A stretch of 64,000 nt of DNA from Sinomicrobium soli (GCF_003285545.1 NZ_QLNV01000017.1:1-64000); one strand, 5' to 3'. Numbered from the stretch's first letter, positions 1 to 9,061 are shown. Numbers and translations: made by a program. Notes: generated from the letters alone by a model not told the origin.

Positions 1-86
1 TTAGTCTCCCCCCAGACCCCCCCTCTTTCAACATCATCATTATAGATTTTATTTATATTTACAAATCTAAAGGCCGGACAGGCGGG
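1..86. other. window edge, no gene seen
   Basis: A short non-coding stretch with C-runs followed by AT-rich sequence. A TTA at the first bases could be the stop of a minus-strand gene lying outside the window, but only a few codons would be visible, so no gene is claimed. Confidence 0.4.
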
Positions 87-189
87 CCTGCCTGCCGGCA
101 GGCAGGTTCACTTCGTTCTGAATGACATTTGAGCCCAACCAGCAACTAAGAACTAACAACTAAGAACTACAAACTAATAAACTCAAACT
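87..189. repeat. interspersed repeat copy upstream of patatin 1
   Basis: Begins with a perfect 20-bp palindrome (87-106, arms CCTGCCTGCC/GGCAGGCAGG). It continues with a segment that recurs almost unchanged at 1355-1437, and ends in AACTAAG-type heptamers (about 140-175) just before the ATG at 190. The shared block abuts both patatin genes, so it was probably carried along when the gene duplicated. Confidence 0.8.
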
Positions 190-1086
190 ATGAAAGCACT
201 GGTAATATCCGGCGGAGGGAGTAAGGGAGCCTTTGCCGGCGGTGTGGCCCAGTATCTTATCGAGGATATGCAGAAGGACTACCAGTTATACCTCGGGACA
301 TCTACGGGAAGCCTGCTGGTTTCCCACCTCGCACTGAAGATGGTGGAAAAGATCAAGGGCGTATATACTTCGGTAAACCAGGAGAGCATTTTCAGTCATT
401 GCCCCTTCCGGATAAAACAGAAATACGGGGGGCAGCAGATCGCCATTAACCACCTGAATGTTTTACGCAATTTTCTCAGGGGAAGCAAGACGTTCGGGGA
501 GAGCCATAACCTGAAAGCCCTGATCAGGAAAACGCTGACACCGGACGAATTTGAAGCGCTCAGGGAATTGCGCAAGGATATCGTGATCACGGTCTCCAAT
601 CTTTCCCGGAGCCAGGTGGAGTACAAGTCGATCACCGATTTCGGCTACGACGATTTTTGCGAATGGATCTGGATATCCTGCAACTACACGCCCTTTATGA
701 CCCTGGTGCGCAGGGACGGGTGTGAATATGCCGATGGCGGGCTCTCTACCATGGTGCCTATCGAAGAGGCGATACGGAGAGGGGCAAAGGAGATCGATGC
801 CATTATCCTGCATACCGAAGTGAATTATATGAACAGGATGCCGTCTCGCAATGCCTTCGATCTGCTGACCACCATGTTCGGTTATATGCTCGACCGCATC
901 GAACACCAGAATATCCAGATCGGAAAGTTTGTGGCTTCACACCAGGGGGCAATTATCAATTTTTATTACACACCTACCGTTTTGACCACAAATTCCCTTA
1001 TCTTTAACAAAGACAAAATGACCAGGTGGTGGCAGAACGGCTATGATTATGCCCGGTTAAAGAACCACGAAGCCTCGGAGATTTAG
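190..1086 (+). CDS. patatin-like phospholipase (copy 1)
   Basis: A patatin-family serine acyl hydrolase of 298 aa, expected to cleave lipid acyl esters. Visible motifs are the glycine-rich oxyanion loop GGGSKGAF (residues 8-15), the nucleophile elbow GTSTGS with Ser38, and the DGG motif with the catalytic Asp at 182, so the Ser-Asp dyad is intact. There is no signal peptide, which suggests a cytoplasmic or membrane-peripheral enzyme. The start is the only ATG directly before the conserved N-terminal strand MKALVISGGG. It has a paralogue 350 bp downstream in the same orientation that aligns without gaps through residue 190. The physiological substrate cannot be read from sequence. Confidence 0.9.
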   Translation: MKALVISGGGSKGAFAGGVAQYLIEDMQKDYQLYLGTSTGSLLVSHLALKMVEKIKGVYTSVNQESIFSHCPFRIKQKYGGQQIAINHLNVLRNFLRGSKTFGESHNLKALIRKTLTPDEFEALRELRKDIVITVSNLSRSQVEYKSITDFGYDDFCEWIWISCNYTPFMTLVRRDGCEYADGGLSTMVPIEEAIRRGAKEIDAIILHTEVNYMNRMPSRNAFDLLTTMFGYMLDRIEHQNIQIGKFVASHQGAIINFYYTPTVLTTNSLIFNKDKMTRWWQNGYDYARLKNHEASEI

Positions 1087-1093
1087 GGAGTTC

Positions 1094-1437
1094 GGAATGC
1101 TTTGGCACGGTGTTTGGGATATGTGCTGCGGCGGAATGACGGCTATGAACCGGTTCAGAGTTGTATTTTAACCTGCATACATAGTTAGTTTGTAAACGAC
1201 GGGATGGCAGGAAGTCGGGGGGGCCGAAGTTGGGAGTTGTCATTCCGACAGCCTGTCCAGAGAATCGGGAAAGGAGGAATCTGCGGGGCTTCCGTTATGC
1301 TGTTGAAGTTCCTTATGTGCCTGGGGGTAGATTCCCTGCCTGCCGGCAGGCAGGTTCACTTCGTTCTGAATGACATTTGAGCCCAACCAGCAACTAAGAA
1401 CTAAGAACTAAGAACTAAGAACTAATAAACTCAAACT
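1094..1437. repeat. interspersed repeat cluster between the two patatin genes
   Basis: This 350-bp gap holds no gene. Positions about 1131-1160 match, in the same orientation, a block at 55421-55455. Positions 1237-1354 match the block at 33453-33550, including its GTTGTCATTCCGAC start and the palindrome (here 1335-1354). Positions 1355-1437 repeat the sequence before patatin 1, ending in four to five AACTAAG heptamers (1390-1424). It looks like nested or tandem copies of one intergenic repeat family. Confidence 0.75.
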
Positions 1438-2412
1438 ATGAAAGCCCTGGTAATATCAGGAGGGGGGAGTAAGGGTGCCTTTGCCGGAGGTGTGGCACAG
1501 TACCTTCTCGAAGACCGGAATAAAAAATACGATATGTTTCTCGGAACCTCTACCGGAAGCCTTCTGATTCCCCATCTTGCCGATCATAACATTCCGAAGA
1601 TCTACGACATATACACTTCGGTTAATCAGCGTAAGATATTCAGTAACAATCCCTTTGTGGTCAGGAAGAAGGAAGGCCGGGAATATGTGGCCATAAACTA
1701 CTTTAATGTGGCATGGCAGTTAATAAAAGGGAAACGGACCTTCGGGGAGAGCAAAAACCTCAGGAGGAATATCAAGAGGAATTTTACCAGGGAAGAATTC
1801 GAAAGATTGCGGCAACAGGGGAGGGAGGTGATCGTAACGGTGTCTAACCTTTCCAAGAACAGGGTGGAGTACAAATCGATCCACGAATGCGATTACGAGG
1901 ATTTCTGCGACTGGATATGGATCTCCTGTAATTATGTGCCGTTTATGTCGCTGGCCCGGAAAGACGGTTTCGAATATGCCGACGGAGGCCTGGGGTGTGT
2001 GGTGCCCATACGGGAGGCCATCAGGCGGGGGGCCACGGAGGTGGATGCCGTTATCCTGGAGGCAGAGAATATGGAGTACAACAAGGTGCTGGGCAAAAAC
2101 CCTTTTTCACTGATGGTCAATCTTTTCGGTTTCCTGCTCGACCAGGTGGAGTTTCACGATATCGTGGAAGGCAAGCTCTCGGCCATCAACAAAAATGTAA
2201 AACTCAACCTGTATTATACACCTACCAAACTTACCGAAAATTCGCTGGTATTCGATAAAAAGCTGATGGCTTCCTGGTGGGAGCAGGGCCATGCGTATGC
2301 CGGAGAAAGGCTAAAGCAGCAGGAAGAAGCCCTGAAACGGGAAACAGGACAGGACGAAGGTCCCGGTACGGTAGAACAGGTGGCCCGGTCTGCCAGTGAG
2401 GACCTGCGGTAA
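1438..2412 (+). CDS. patatin-like phospholipase (copy 2)
   Basis: A 324-aa patatin-family hydrolase, paralogous to the gene at 190-1086. It keeps the GGGSKGAF oxyanion loop (8-15), GTSTGS with nucleophile Ser38, and catalytic Asp182 in ADGG. Residue numbering is identical to copy 1 through the catalytic core. It differs by a longer polar C-terminal tail (about residues 292-324, rich in Glu, Gln and Lys) and by divergence in the middle segment (residues 44-56 and 66-84). The upstream approximately 100 bp is nearly identical to that of copy 1, indicating a tandem duplication that included the leader region. It faces a minus-strand gene ending at 2449. Confidence 0.9.
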   Translation: MKALVISGGGSKGAFAGGVAQYLLEDRNKKYDMFLGTSTGSLLIPHLADHNIPKIYDIYTSVNQRKIFSNNPFVVRKKEGREYVAINYFNVAWQLIKGKRTFGESKNLRRNIKRNFTREEFERLRQQGREVIVTVSNLSKNRVEYKSIHECDYEDFCDWIWISCNYVPFMSLARKDGFEYADGGLGCVVPIREAIRRGATEVDAVILEAENMEYNKVLGKNPFSLMVNLFGFLLDQVEFHDIVEGKLSAINKNVKLNLYYTPTKLTENSLVFDKKLMASWWEQGHAYAGERLKQQEEALKRETGQDEGPGTVEQVARSASEDLR

Positions 2413-2448
2413 ACGGAAAATACCCCGTAGCCTTACTTCTCCACGAAT

Positions 2449-3570
2449 CTAAATATCCTTGATCCAGGTCACCCTCCTCTTGTGCTGCTCGTTGTTTTTA
2501 TAGCGTTTCCACAATAACTGCGCGGCGATGTTTTCTTCCAGTTCGGGGTTGGACTCCACGATTTTCATGCCTCTTTTCTGAAATACCTTGTTGGTTTCGT
2601 TGAAGATAACTGCGGTAACGCCTTTATTCTGGTATGCCGGGTCTACGCCTATGAGGTACAGTGAAGCCCGTTTGCTCGTTTTCTGTGCCCGGAGAATATG
2701 AATAAACCCGAAAGGGAACAGGCGCCCGTTGGCTTTCTGAAGCGCTTCTGAAAAAGAGGGCATGGTAATGGAGAATGCGATCATCTTTCCGTTCTTGTCT
2801 ACGATAAACTTTACAAAATCGGGATGGATGAATTTGAGGTATTTTTTCTTGTAAAGTTCGATCTGGGGTTTCTGAATGGGAATAAAGGACTGCAAATCCT
2901 TAAAAGACCGGTTCATGAGGTCGAACATATCGTCTGCATAAGCCACCAGTTCCGAAGAAGATTTGAATTTCAACAACTTGAGCTCAAAACGCTCGAGGAT
3001 GATGTCGGCAAACTTTTCGATTTTTTCAGGAACTTTATCGGGAATATGAATGCGGTATTCCACCCAGGCCGCCCCTTCCCGGAACCCCAGTTGCTTAAAG
3101 TGTTCGGGGTAATAGGGGTAGTTGTATATGGTGGTCATGTTGCTGAGCTCATCAAACCCCTTTACCAGCATTCCGGCCTTGTCCATATTGGAAAAACCTA
3201 CAGGCCCCTCCATGTATTCCAGTTGTTGTTCCCGGCCTTTTTCTTCGGCTTTTTGCAACAGGGCCCTGGTCACTTCGACATCGTCTATGACATCAAACCA
3301 TCCGAAACGCACCTTTTTCTTTTGCAGTTCATCGATCTCCAGGTGGTTTAGTATTACGGCAATACGTCCTGCAATTTCTCCGTTCTTATAGGCCAGGTAT
3401 AACCAGGCTTCCGAATCTTTAAATGCCGGGTTTTTATCCGGGTCGAAGGATCCCATCTCCTCGTTGATCAGGGGGGGCACCCAGTATGGGGATTTTTTAT
3501 ACAGCCTGAAGGGGAATTTCACAAAAGTCTTCAGGTCCTTTTTGTTTTTTACTTCTTTGATCGTTATCAT
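2449..3570 (-). CDS. GNAT-like acetyltransferase-fold protein
   Basis: A conserved 373-aa protein of Bacteroidetes with two acetyltransferase-like segments. The N-terminal half has a typical GNAT beta-hairpin (about residues 56-76, AWLYLAYKNGEIAGRIAV). The C-terminal half carries an acyl-CoA-binding motif A-like stretch, LIGVDPAYQNKGV (306-318). The arrangement suggests a tandem GNAT fold, but the substrate is unknown and acetyl transfer is inferred, not shown. The start codon lies 2 nt after the stop of the outer-membrane protein gene upstream, so the two are probably one operon. Confidence 0.65.
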   Translation of the reverse strand: MITIKEVKNKKDLKTFVKFPFRLYKKSPYWVPPLINEEMGSFDPDKNPAFKDSEAWLYLAYKNGEIAGRIAVILNHLEIDELQKKKVRFGWFDVIDDVEVTRALLQKAEEKGREQQLEYMEGPVGFSNMDKAGMLVKGFDELSNMTTIYNYPYYPEHFKQLGFREGAAWVEYRIHIPDKVPEKIEKFADIILERFELKLLKFKSSSELVAYADDMFDLMNRSFKDLQSFIPIQKPQIELYKKKYLKFIHPDFVKFIVDKNGKMIAFSITMPSFSEALQKANGRLFPFGFIHILRAQKTSKRASLYLIGVDPAYQNKGVTAVIFNETNKVFQKRGMKIVESNPELEENIAAQLLWKRYKNNEQHKRRVTWIKDI

Positions 3571-3572
3571 GA

Positions 3573-4637
3573 TTAGTTATTATCGTCGAAAGGGTTGGAT
3601 TTTTTTCTCTTCTTCCTGGCTTTTTTCTGTTTGCGTTTATCTTCTTTTTTCTTTTTTGAAGCATATTTTTTCTTTTTCCCGGCCTTGTGGTCTATCAGTT
3701 CGGTTTTTTTCTCGCTGTCTAATGAACCGTTCCTGTCATTTTCCTCCACCGGTCCCGGTATCAGTTCGTCCTTGTGATAATCCAGCCGGTACGATACCCC
3801 GACCCCTCCGAATAACCGGGAAGGGGTGTCCTTGATATTGATCCCCGCAGACAGGTCTACCTGGAGGTTGCTGTTGATAAGCCTGGCAGCACCCAGGCGA
3901 AAGATGCCATCGCTGTACACGGAGCTTTTATATCCCTGGTGTTCCGCAAAAACAGAGTAGCGTCCGTCATAAAGGGAATGGGTGAGGGTGAATATATAGT
4001 TGAACATTTCATCGCTGCCTCCCAGGCGGTCGTAAAAAAAGTTGGTGGTGAGTACCCACCTCCCCGCAAAATGGCTCTGGGTAATCACCCCTGCCTTGAC
4101 CGAAATGCTTCCCGACTCCTCGGGGAAGAAAGGATTGTCCCCGATAAACAGGTTGGTCCCGAGGTACACCGATATCGCCGGGATCAGGTCCCGGATATTG
4201 AATGCGGTATGGTCTGCCCTCCAGCTGTACAGGTTGGGTTCGCGGATTTCGGGTTCGAAGAGCAGGTATTTGGCGCCAATGGTATTTTCGTAAAAATTGC
4301 TCTGGTTTATCGAATACGACCCGTTCGAGGTGTTCTGGGTAAGTTGGTCCCATAGGTAAATACCCCTCCAGGACAGTTCCAGCCGTTCTTCCAGCATGCC
4401 CAGCCTTATGGCGAAATCGGTACCGAACTGGCTGTTTTCGGTCCGTAGGCCGCTGTGTTCCCTCCGTTCGTAAAAACCTCCTATTTCTGCCTGGTACACT
4501 CCCTTTCCCGGGGCATAGGCGCTCATGGATTTCCCCGGACGGTCGGAATTGATAATATCCGTGTACTGGGCGTTTGCCGCAAAACCCGTACACAGGGAGA
4601 TCATGGTGAAGATATGCTTTATGTGGATGTTTTTCAT
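3573..4637 (-). CDS. outer-membrane beta-barrel protein, phenol-MetA type
   Basis: A 354-aa exported protein. A signal peptide (about residues 1-23, ending ANAQ) precedes the motif INSDRPGKSMSAYAPGKG, typical of the transporter-like outer-membrane family often labelled putative MetA pathway of phenol degradation. Alternating aromatic beta-strands run through residues 45-270. The C-terminus (about 315-350) is an unusual lysine/arginine-rich tail (KKKKYASKKKK, KKARKKRKKS) beyond the barrel. The function is unknown and the MetA label should not be read as phenol metabolism. It is first gene of a probable operon with the GNAT-like gene 2 nt downstream. Confidence 0.65.
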   Translation of the reverse strand: MKNIHIKHIFTMISLCTGFAANAQYTDIINSDRPGKSMSAYAPGKGVYQAEIGGFYERREHSGLRTENSQFGTDFAIRLGMLEERLELSWRGIYLWDQLTQNTSNGSYSINQSNFYENTIGAKYLLFEPEIREPNLYSWRADHTAFNIRDLIPAISVYLGTNLFIGDNPFFPEESGSISVKAGVITQSHFAGRWVLTTNFFYDRLGGSDEMFNYIFTLTHSLYDGRYSVFAEHQGYKSSVYSDGIFRLGAARLINSNLQVDLSAGINIKDTPSRLFGGVGVSYRLDYHKDELIPGPVEENDRNGSLDSEKKTELIDHKAGKKKKYASKKKKEDKRKQKKARKKRKKSNPFDDNN

Positions 4638-4856
4638 GAGTTGCCTGTCAATATGTTAGTTTTCTTAACGGCGATAGTCGTTAAATGCAATGGTCCGGGA
4701 CTATAATAACGTCAGTTGATACACTTCTGGTATATGTGATGTTCCGGGTTTTTCCGTCGGAAAGACGGGTATGCGTGCTATTGTGATAATGGCCCAAATA
4801 TATAGATTTTATTATTTTTTTATGAAATTACGGGGGGTTTTAAGGCAATAGAATTG

Positions 4857-4864
4857 TATTTTTG
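4857..4864 (+). promoter_or_regulatory. candidate -7 element for the DUF4834-yfhO operon
   Basis: TATTTTTG fits the Bacteroidetes -7 consensus TAnnTTTG, 26 nt before the DUF4834 start. The -33 region is only a T-run after G's at about 4838-4841 with slightly short spacing, so this is a tentative call. Confidence 0.4.
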
Positions 4865-4890
4865 ACCAGAGAATCAATACCGTGTTTTGA

Positions 4891-5169
4891 ATGCAGTTAG
4901 TGAGAACAATACTGGTAATTGTTGTGTTTTATTACCTGATCCGGTTTTTGAGCCGTGTTTTCGGCCCCATGCTCATCCGTTACGCAGCTAAAAAGGCACA
5001 GGAAAAATACCAGGGACCATATCGTGGAAATACAGCTTATAATAACGGACAACAACGGCGTGAAGGAGAAGTGGTGATCGATAAGGCGTCCGGAAATACC
5101 AAAGAGAACAGGACTTCATCACCCGGAAAAAAGGTGGGTGAGTATATTGATTTTGAAGAAGTGGACTAA
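4891..5169 (+). CDS. DUF4834 family small membrane protein
   Basis: A 92-aa protein with one N-terminal membrane helix (residues about 4-25, VRTILVIVVFYYLIRFLSRVF) followed by a hydrophilic basic tail. It matches the small DUF4834 family found in Flavobacteriia, usually encoded directly before yfhO. Its stop is 20 bp from the yfhO start, so the two are likely co-transcribed. Function unknown; the context suggests an accessory role in envelope glycan work. Confidence 0.7.
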   Translation: MQLVRTILVIVVFYYLIRFLSRVFGPMLIRYAAKKAQEKYQGPYRGNTAYNNGQQRREGEVVIDKASGNTKENRTSSPGKKVGEYIDFEEVD

Positions 5170-5189
5170 CCGAAACCAAACCAATTTTC

Positions 5190-7610
5190 ATGCAAATCAG
5201 ACATATAGTTCCTCACCTGGTCATTCTTTTGGTTTTTGCGATGATATCCGTGGGATATTTTTCTCCCGTATTGCAGGGCAAAAAGATCTTCCAGAGTGAT
5301 ATTGTACAATTTAACGGAATGGCCAAGGAACAGCGCGATTTCAAAAAGGAAACCGGGGAGGAGACCTACTGGACCAACAGTGCTTTCGGAGGGATGCCCA
5401 CCTACCAGTTAGGGGCCAGCTACCCGCACGATTATATCAAGAAACTGGACCGTGCCATACGTTTTCTGCCCAGGCCGGCAGATTACCTCTTTCTGTATTT
5501 TGTAGCGTTCTATATTTTTATGCTTGTGCTTCGGGTTGATTATAAACTGGCCTTCCTGGGGGCACTGGCTTTTGGTTTTTCTACCTATCTCATTATCATA
5601 CTCGGTGTGGGGCACAACGCCAAGGCCCATGCCATAGGGTATTTCCCCCTGGTATTGTCCGGTATTATCCTGGCATTCCGCAGAAAATATGTTTCCGGGT
5701 TCCTGCTCACGGCCTTTGCGATGGCCCTCGAGATCAGTGCCAATCACATACAGATGACCTACTACCTGATGTTGCTGGTGCTTGCCCTCGGGGTGGTGTA
5801 CCTGGCAGATGCCGTTAAGAAAAAGGAGCTTCCCGCGTTTTTCAGGACCTGTGGCATACTGGTGGCGGCCGTAGTACTGGCCCTGCTTACCAATGCTACA
5901 AACCTGATGGCTACCCGCGAATATGCGGCCTGGAGTACCCGTGGCAGCAGTGAGCTTACCGTAAACCCGGATGGCTCGCCCAAAAAGGTGTCGGGAGGGC
6001 TGGACAAATCGTATATTACCGAATACAGTTACGGGATCAGCGAAACCCTGAACCTGTTTGTGCCCCGCCTTTTCGGAGGTTCCAACGGGGAAAAGCTGGG
6101 AGAGGATTCCAAGACATACCAGTTCCTTATACGGCAGGGGGTGCCGAGAGTACAGGCCCTGGAATTTGCCGATAACCTGCCTTCCTACTGGGGCGATCAG
6201 CCTATAGTGGCCGGACCGGCCTATATCGGGGCAGTGGTGTTTTTCCTGTTTGTCCTGGCGATATTCCTGGTAAAGGGAAGAACCGGAAAATGGCTGCTTG
6301 CGGGAGTGGTGATATCTTTGCTGCTGTCATGGGGCAAGAATTTTGCACCGCTTACCGACCTTATGATCGACTATTTCCCGATGTATAACAAGTTCAGGGC
6401 GGTGTCTTCCATACAGGTGATCCTGGAGCTTTGTGTGCCGGCGCTGGCCATACTGGGGGTAGCCCGATTTCTGAATGGCAGTACGCCGCCGGAAGAAAAG
6501 GTAAAAGCCCTCAAATGGGCTTCGGGCATTGTTTTCGGGCTTATCGTACTGTTGTTTGCCGGAAGGGGATTTTTTGATTTCAGCGGGGTCAACGACCAGG
6601 CCTACCGGCAGTATTACGGCAATGAGGTGGTGGATATGATCAGGGCCGACAGAAAGGCCATGTACAACAGCGACCTTTTCAGGTCACTGCTGTTTGTGTT
6701 CCTTTCGGCTGCCCTGCTGTGGGCCGGACTGAGAGGAGTGGCCAAACGCATACAGATCGTTGCCGGCCTGATGGCGCTGATGTTGTTCGACCTGGCCGGG
6801 GTGGCCAAACGCTATGTAAACCGCGACGACTTTGTACAGGCCCGGGCCATGGATACGCCGTTCCAGGCTACGGCTGCAGACCGGGAGGTGCTTGAGGATT
6901 CTTCTTATTACAGGGTGTTCGAACCTGCCGTAGGGCTCAACGGTGCCCGTACGTCCTATTTCCATCATTCCATAGGAGGGTACCATGCGGCAAAACCGGG
7001 AAGGTTACAGGAGCTCTTCGAATACCAGATGGCAAAAAACAACAGGGTGGTGCTCGATATGCTCAATGTAAAGTATATCCTTCAGAAAGACCAGGAAGGT
7101 AAGCAGGGGGCCGTATTGAACGGGGAGGCTGCCGGAAATGCCTGGTTCGTAAGGCAATTGCAGCCCGTGGAGCATGCCGACGGGGAAATGGGGGCACTGG
7201 ATACCCTGGATATCAGGCATACCGCAGTATACGACCGCAATGCTTTCGGGGATGTGGTGCCCGGAACCTCCTCGTATACGGTAACCCCGGAAGCCTCGGT
7301 AACACTGTTGGCTTACCGTCCCGACAGGCTGGAATACCGTTCGGAAAATCCCGAAGACGGCCTGGCTGTGTTCTCCGAGATGTACTATCCTCACGGATGG
7401 AAGGCTGAAATAGACGGGGAGGAAGTACCTTTTTTCCGGGTAAACTACGCCTTGCGTGCGCTTCAGGTGCCGGCGGGGACACACACCATAGTATTCCGTT
7501 TTGAACCGGAAATTGTCAAAAAAGGCAGTATGGTGGCCCTTGCGGGAAATATTGTCCTGTTCCTGGCCCTGCTGGGAGGGGTTTTTTACGGTATCCGCAA
7601 AAAGGAATAA
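5190..7610 (+). CDS. YfhO family membrane protein (GT-C-like)
   Basis: An 806-aa polytopic protein with about a dozen membrane segments. The first lies at residues 8-28, a dense helical block covers about 90-245, another covers 330-520, and the last is at about 780-800. It belongs to the YfhO family, whose Bacillus member is implicated in glycosylating cell-wall polymers as a GT-C-type glycosyltransferase. The motif MYNKFRAVSSIQV in the middle and the soluble beta-rich C-terminal domain (about 600-770) are family-typical. It sits between DUF4834 and a family 4 glycosyltransferase, supporting a role in surface glycan or lipid-linked sugar metabolism. The donor and acceptor are unknown. Confidence 0.8.
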   Translation: MQIRHIVPHLVILLVFAMISVGYFSPVLQGKKIFQSDIVQFNGMAKEQRDFKKETGEETYWTNSAFGGMPTYQLGASYPHDYIKKLDRAIRFLPRPADYLFLYFVAFYIFMLVLRVDYKLAFLGALAFGFSTYLIIILGVGHNAKAHAIGYFPLVLSGIILAFRRKYVSGFLLTAFAMALEISANHIQMTYYLMLLVLALGVVYLADAVKKKELPAFFRTCGILVAAVVLALLTNATNLMATREYAAWSTRGSSELTVNPDGSPKKVSGGLDKSYITEYSYGISETLNLFVPRLFGGSNGEKLGEDSKTYQFLIRQGVPRVQALEFADNLPSYWGDQPIVAGPAYIGAVVFFLFVLAIFLVKGRTGKWLLAGVVISLLLSWGKNFAPLTDLMIDYFPMYNKFRAVSSIQVILELCVPALAILGVARFLNGSTPPEEKVKALKWASGIVFGLIVLLFAGRGFFDFSGVNDQAYRQYYGNEVVDMIRADRKAMYNSDLFRSLLFVFLSAALLWAGLRGVAKRIQIVAGLMALMLFDLAGVAKRYVNRDDFVQARAMDTPFQATAADREVLEDSSYYRVFEPAVGLNGARTSYFHHSIGGYHAAKPGRLQELFEYQMAKNNRVVLDMLNVKYILQKDQEGKQGAVLNGEAAGNAWFVRQLQPVEHADGEMGALDTLDIRHTAVYDRNAFGDVVPGTSSYTVTPEASVTLLAYRPDRLEYRSENPEDGLAVFSEMYYPHGWKAEIDGEEVPFFRVNYALRALQVPAGTHTIVFRFEPEIVKKGSMVALAGNIVLFLALLGGVFYGIRKKE

Positions 7611-7635
7611 GAAGGAAATACCCGTACGGGAACAC

Positions 7636-8985
7636 ATGCAGGGGGCAAGCGAAAAGGAAACTACAGCTATTTTGAACGATCAGAAACCAAAAGTACTTGT
7701 CATCACTTATTACTGGCCTCCCGCCGGAGGCCCGGGGGTACAGCGCTGGCTGAAATTTGTAAAATACCTGCCCGATTTCGGGGTGGAGCCGGTGGTCTAT
7801 GTGCCCGAAAATCCCAGTTACCCGGTGGTAGACAGCAGTTTTGAGAAGGAGGTGCCGCCTGGCATGGAAGTCCTCAAACACCCGGTATTCGAACCCTATG
7901 CGTTTGCTTCCTGGTTCTCCGGGAGAAAAAAGACCCGGGAGATCAGCTCCGGGGTTATAGCGGACAAAAAACAGTCGTTTGCGGAAAAGCTGATGTTGTG
8001 GGTACGGGGCAACTTCTTTATTCCGGATGCCCGGGTGTTCTGGGTAAAACCGTCGGTGCGTTTTCTGAAATCATATCTGGAAAAAGAAAATATCAGGGTG
8101 ATCATCACTACGGGGCCTCCCCACAGCCTGCACCTGATTGGCATGCGGCTCAAAAAACAGTGCGGCGTGCACTGGATCGCCGATTTTCGCGATCCCTGGA
8201 CTACCATAGGGTATCACCGGAAACTGAAACTGTCGCATTACGCCCGGAAACGGCATGAGGCGCTGGAAAAAGAGGTATTGCATACGGCCGACAGGGTAGT
8301 GGCTACCAGTTTTACGACTGCAGATGAATTCAGGGAAAAGTCGGGAAGGGCGGTAGAAGTGATCACCAATGGCTATGACCCCACATATACCGGAGCAGTA
8401 GTGCCGGACGAAACCTTTACCATAGCACATATCGGTTCGTTGCTTACGGAACGGAATCCGGTCATGCTCTGGGAAGCCCTGGCCGAACTGGCTTCCGAAC
8501 ACAAAGACCTCGCAGCCAATCTGGTGCTTAAACTGGCCGGAACGGTAAGCCCCGAGGTGACCGATACGATAAGGCGTTGCGGACTGGAGCCTTATGTGCG
8601 CCCGGAAGGGTATGTGTCTCATGAGGAAGCCCTGAGACTGCAGCGGGCGGCGTCGGTATTGCTGCTTATAGAGATCGACAGGCCGGAGACCAGGGCCATT
8701 ATTCCAGGGAAACTTTTTGAATACCTCGATGCCAGGAGGCCTGTTATAGCCATAGGGCCGGAAGGATGGGACGTCACCCGCATTATGGAAGAGACCGGAA
8801 TGGGCCCCACGTATACCTACGGACAGAAAGAAATGGTGAAAACCCGGATCTTCAGGTGTTACGAAAGGTTTCTGAGGCATAAGCACGCCATGACACCTTC
8901 GGGGCTTCAGAAGTACAGCCGGCGGTCGCTGGCCAACCGCATGGCCAACCTGGTGCTGGAATTTTCGGAAAAACATGCGGTTTGA
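7636..8985 (+). CDS. glycosyltransferase family 4 protein
   Basis: A 449-aa GT-B-fold glycosyltransferase. The N-terminal Rossmann domain opens with VLVITYYWPPAGGPGVQRW (about residues 18-36), the hallmark of this GT4 subgroup. The C-terminal nucleotide-sugar domain contains IAHIGSLLTERNP and the LLIEIDRPE...IPGKLFEYL segment that binds the donor. The chosen start is the ATG at 7636, 25 bp after the yfhO stop and preceded by a purine-rich GAAGGAAA. An in-frame extension back to 7501 would overlap yfhO and encodes no conserved sequence. It is likely cytoplasmic and part of the same surface-glycan cluster as yfhO and the downstream flippase. Confidence 0.85.
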   Translation: MQGASEKETTAILNDQKPKVLVITYYWPPAGGPGVQRWLKFVKYLPDFGVEPVVYVPENPSYPVVDSSFEKEVPPGMEVLKHPVFEPYAFASWFSGRKKTREISSGVIADKKQSFAEKLMLWVRGNFFIPDARVFWVKPSVRFLKSYLEKENIRVIITTGPPHSLHLIGMRLKKQCGVHWIADFRDPWTTIGYHRKLKLSHYARKRHEALEKEVLHTADRVVATSFTTADEFREKSGRAVEVITNGYDPTYTGAVVPDETFTIAHIGSLLTERNPVMLWEALAELASEHKDLAANLVLKLAGTVSPEVTDTIRRCGLEPYVRPEGYVSHEEALRLQRAASVLLLIEIDRPETRAIIPGKLFEYLDARRPVIAIGPEGWDVTRIMEETGMGPTYTYGQKEMVKTRIFRCYERFLRHKHAMTPSGLQKYSRRSLANRMANLVLEFSEKHAV

Positions 8986-9061
8986 AATTACAGATAAATA
9001 CTGATCTTTGTAACGGGGAAGTGATATGCGTCACGGCCGGTTTATATTTAGGTGATCGTTT

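Noticed and set aside
7501-7635. N-terminal extension of the family 4 glycosyltransferase
   Set aside because: It overlaps the 3' end of yfhO in another frame and precedes the conserved start at 7636.
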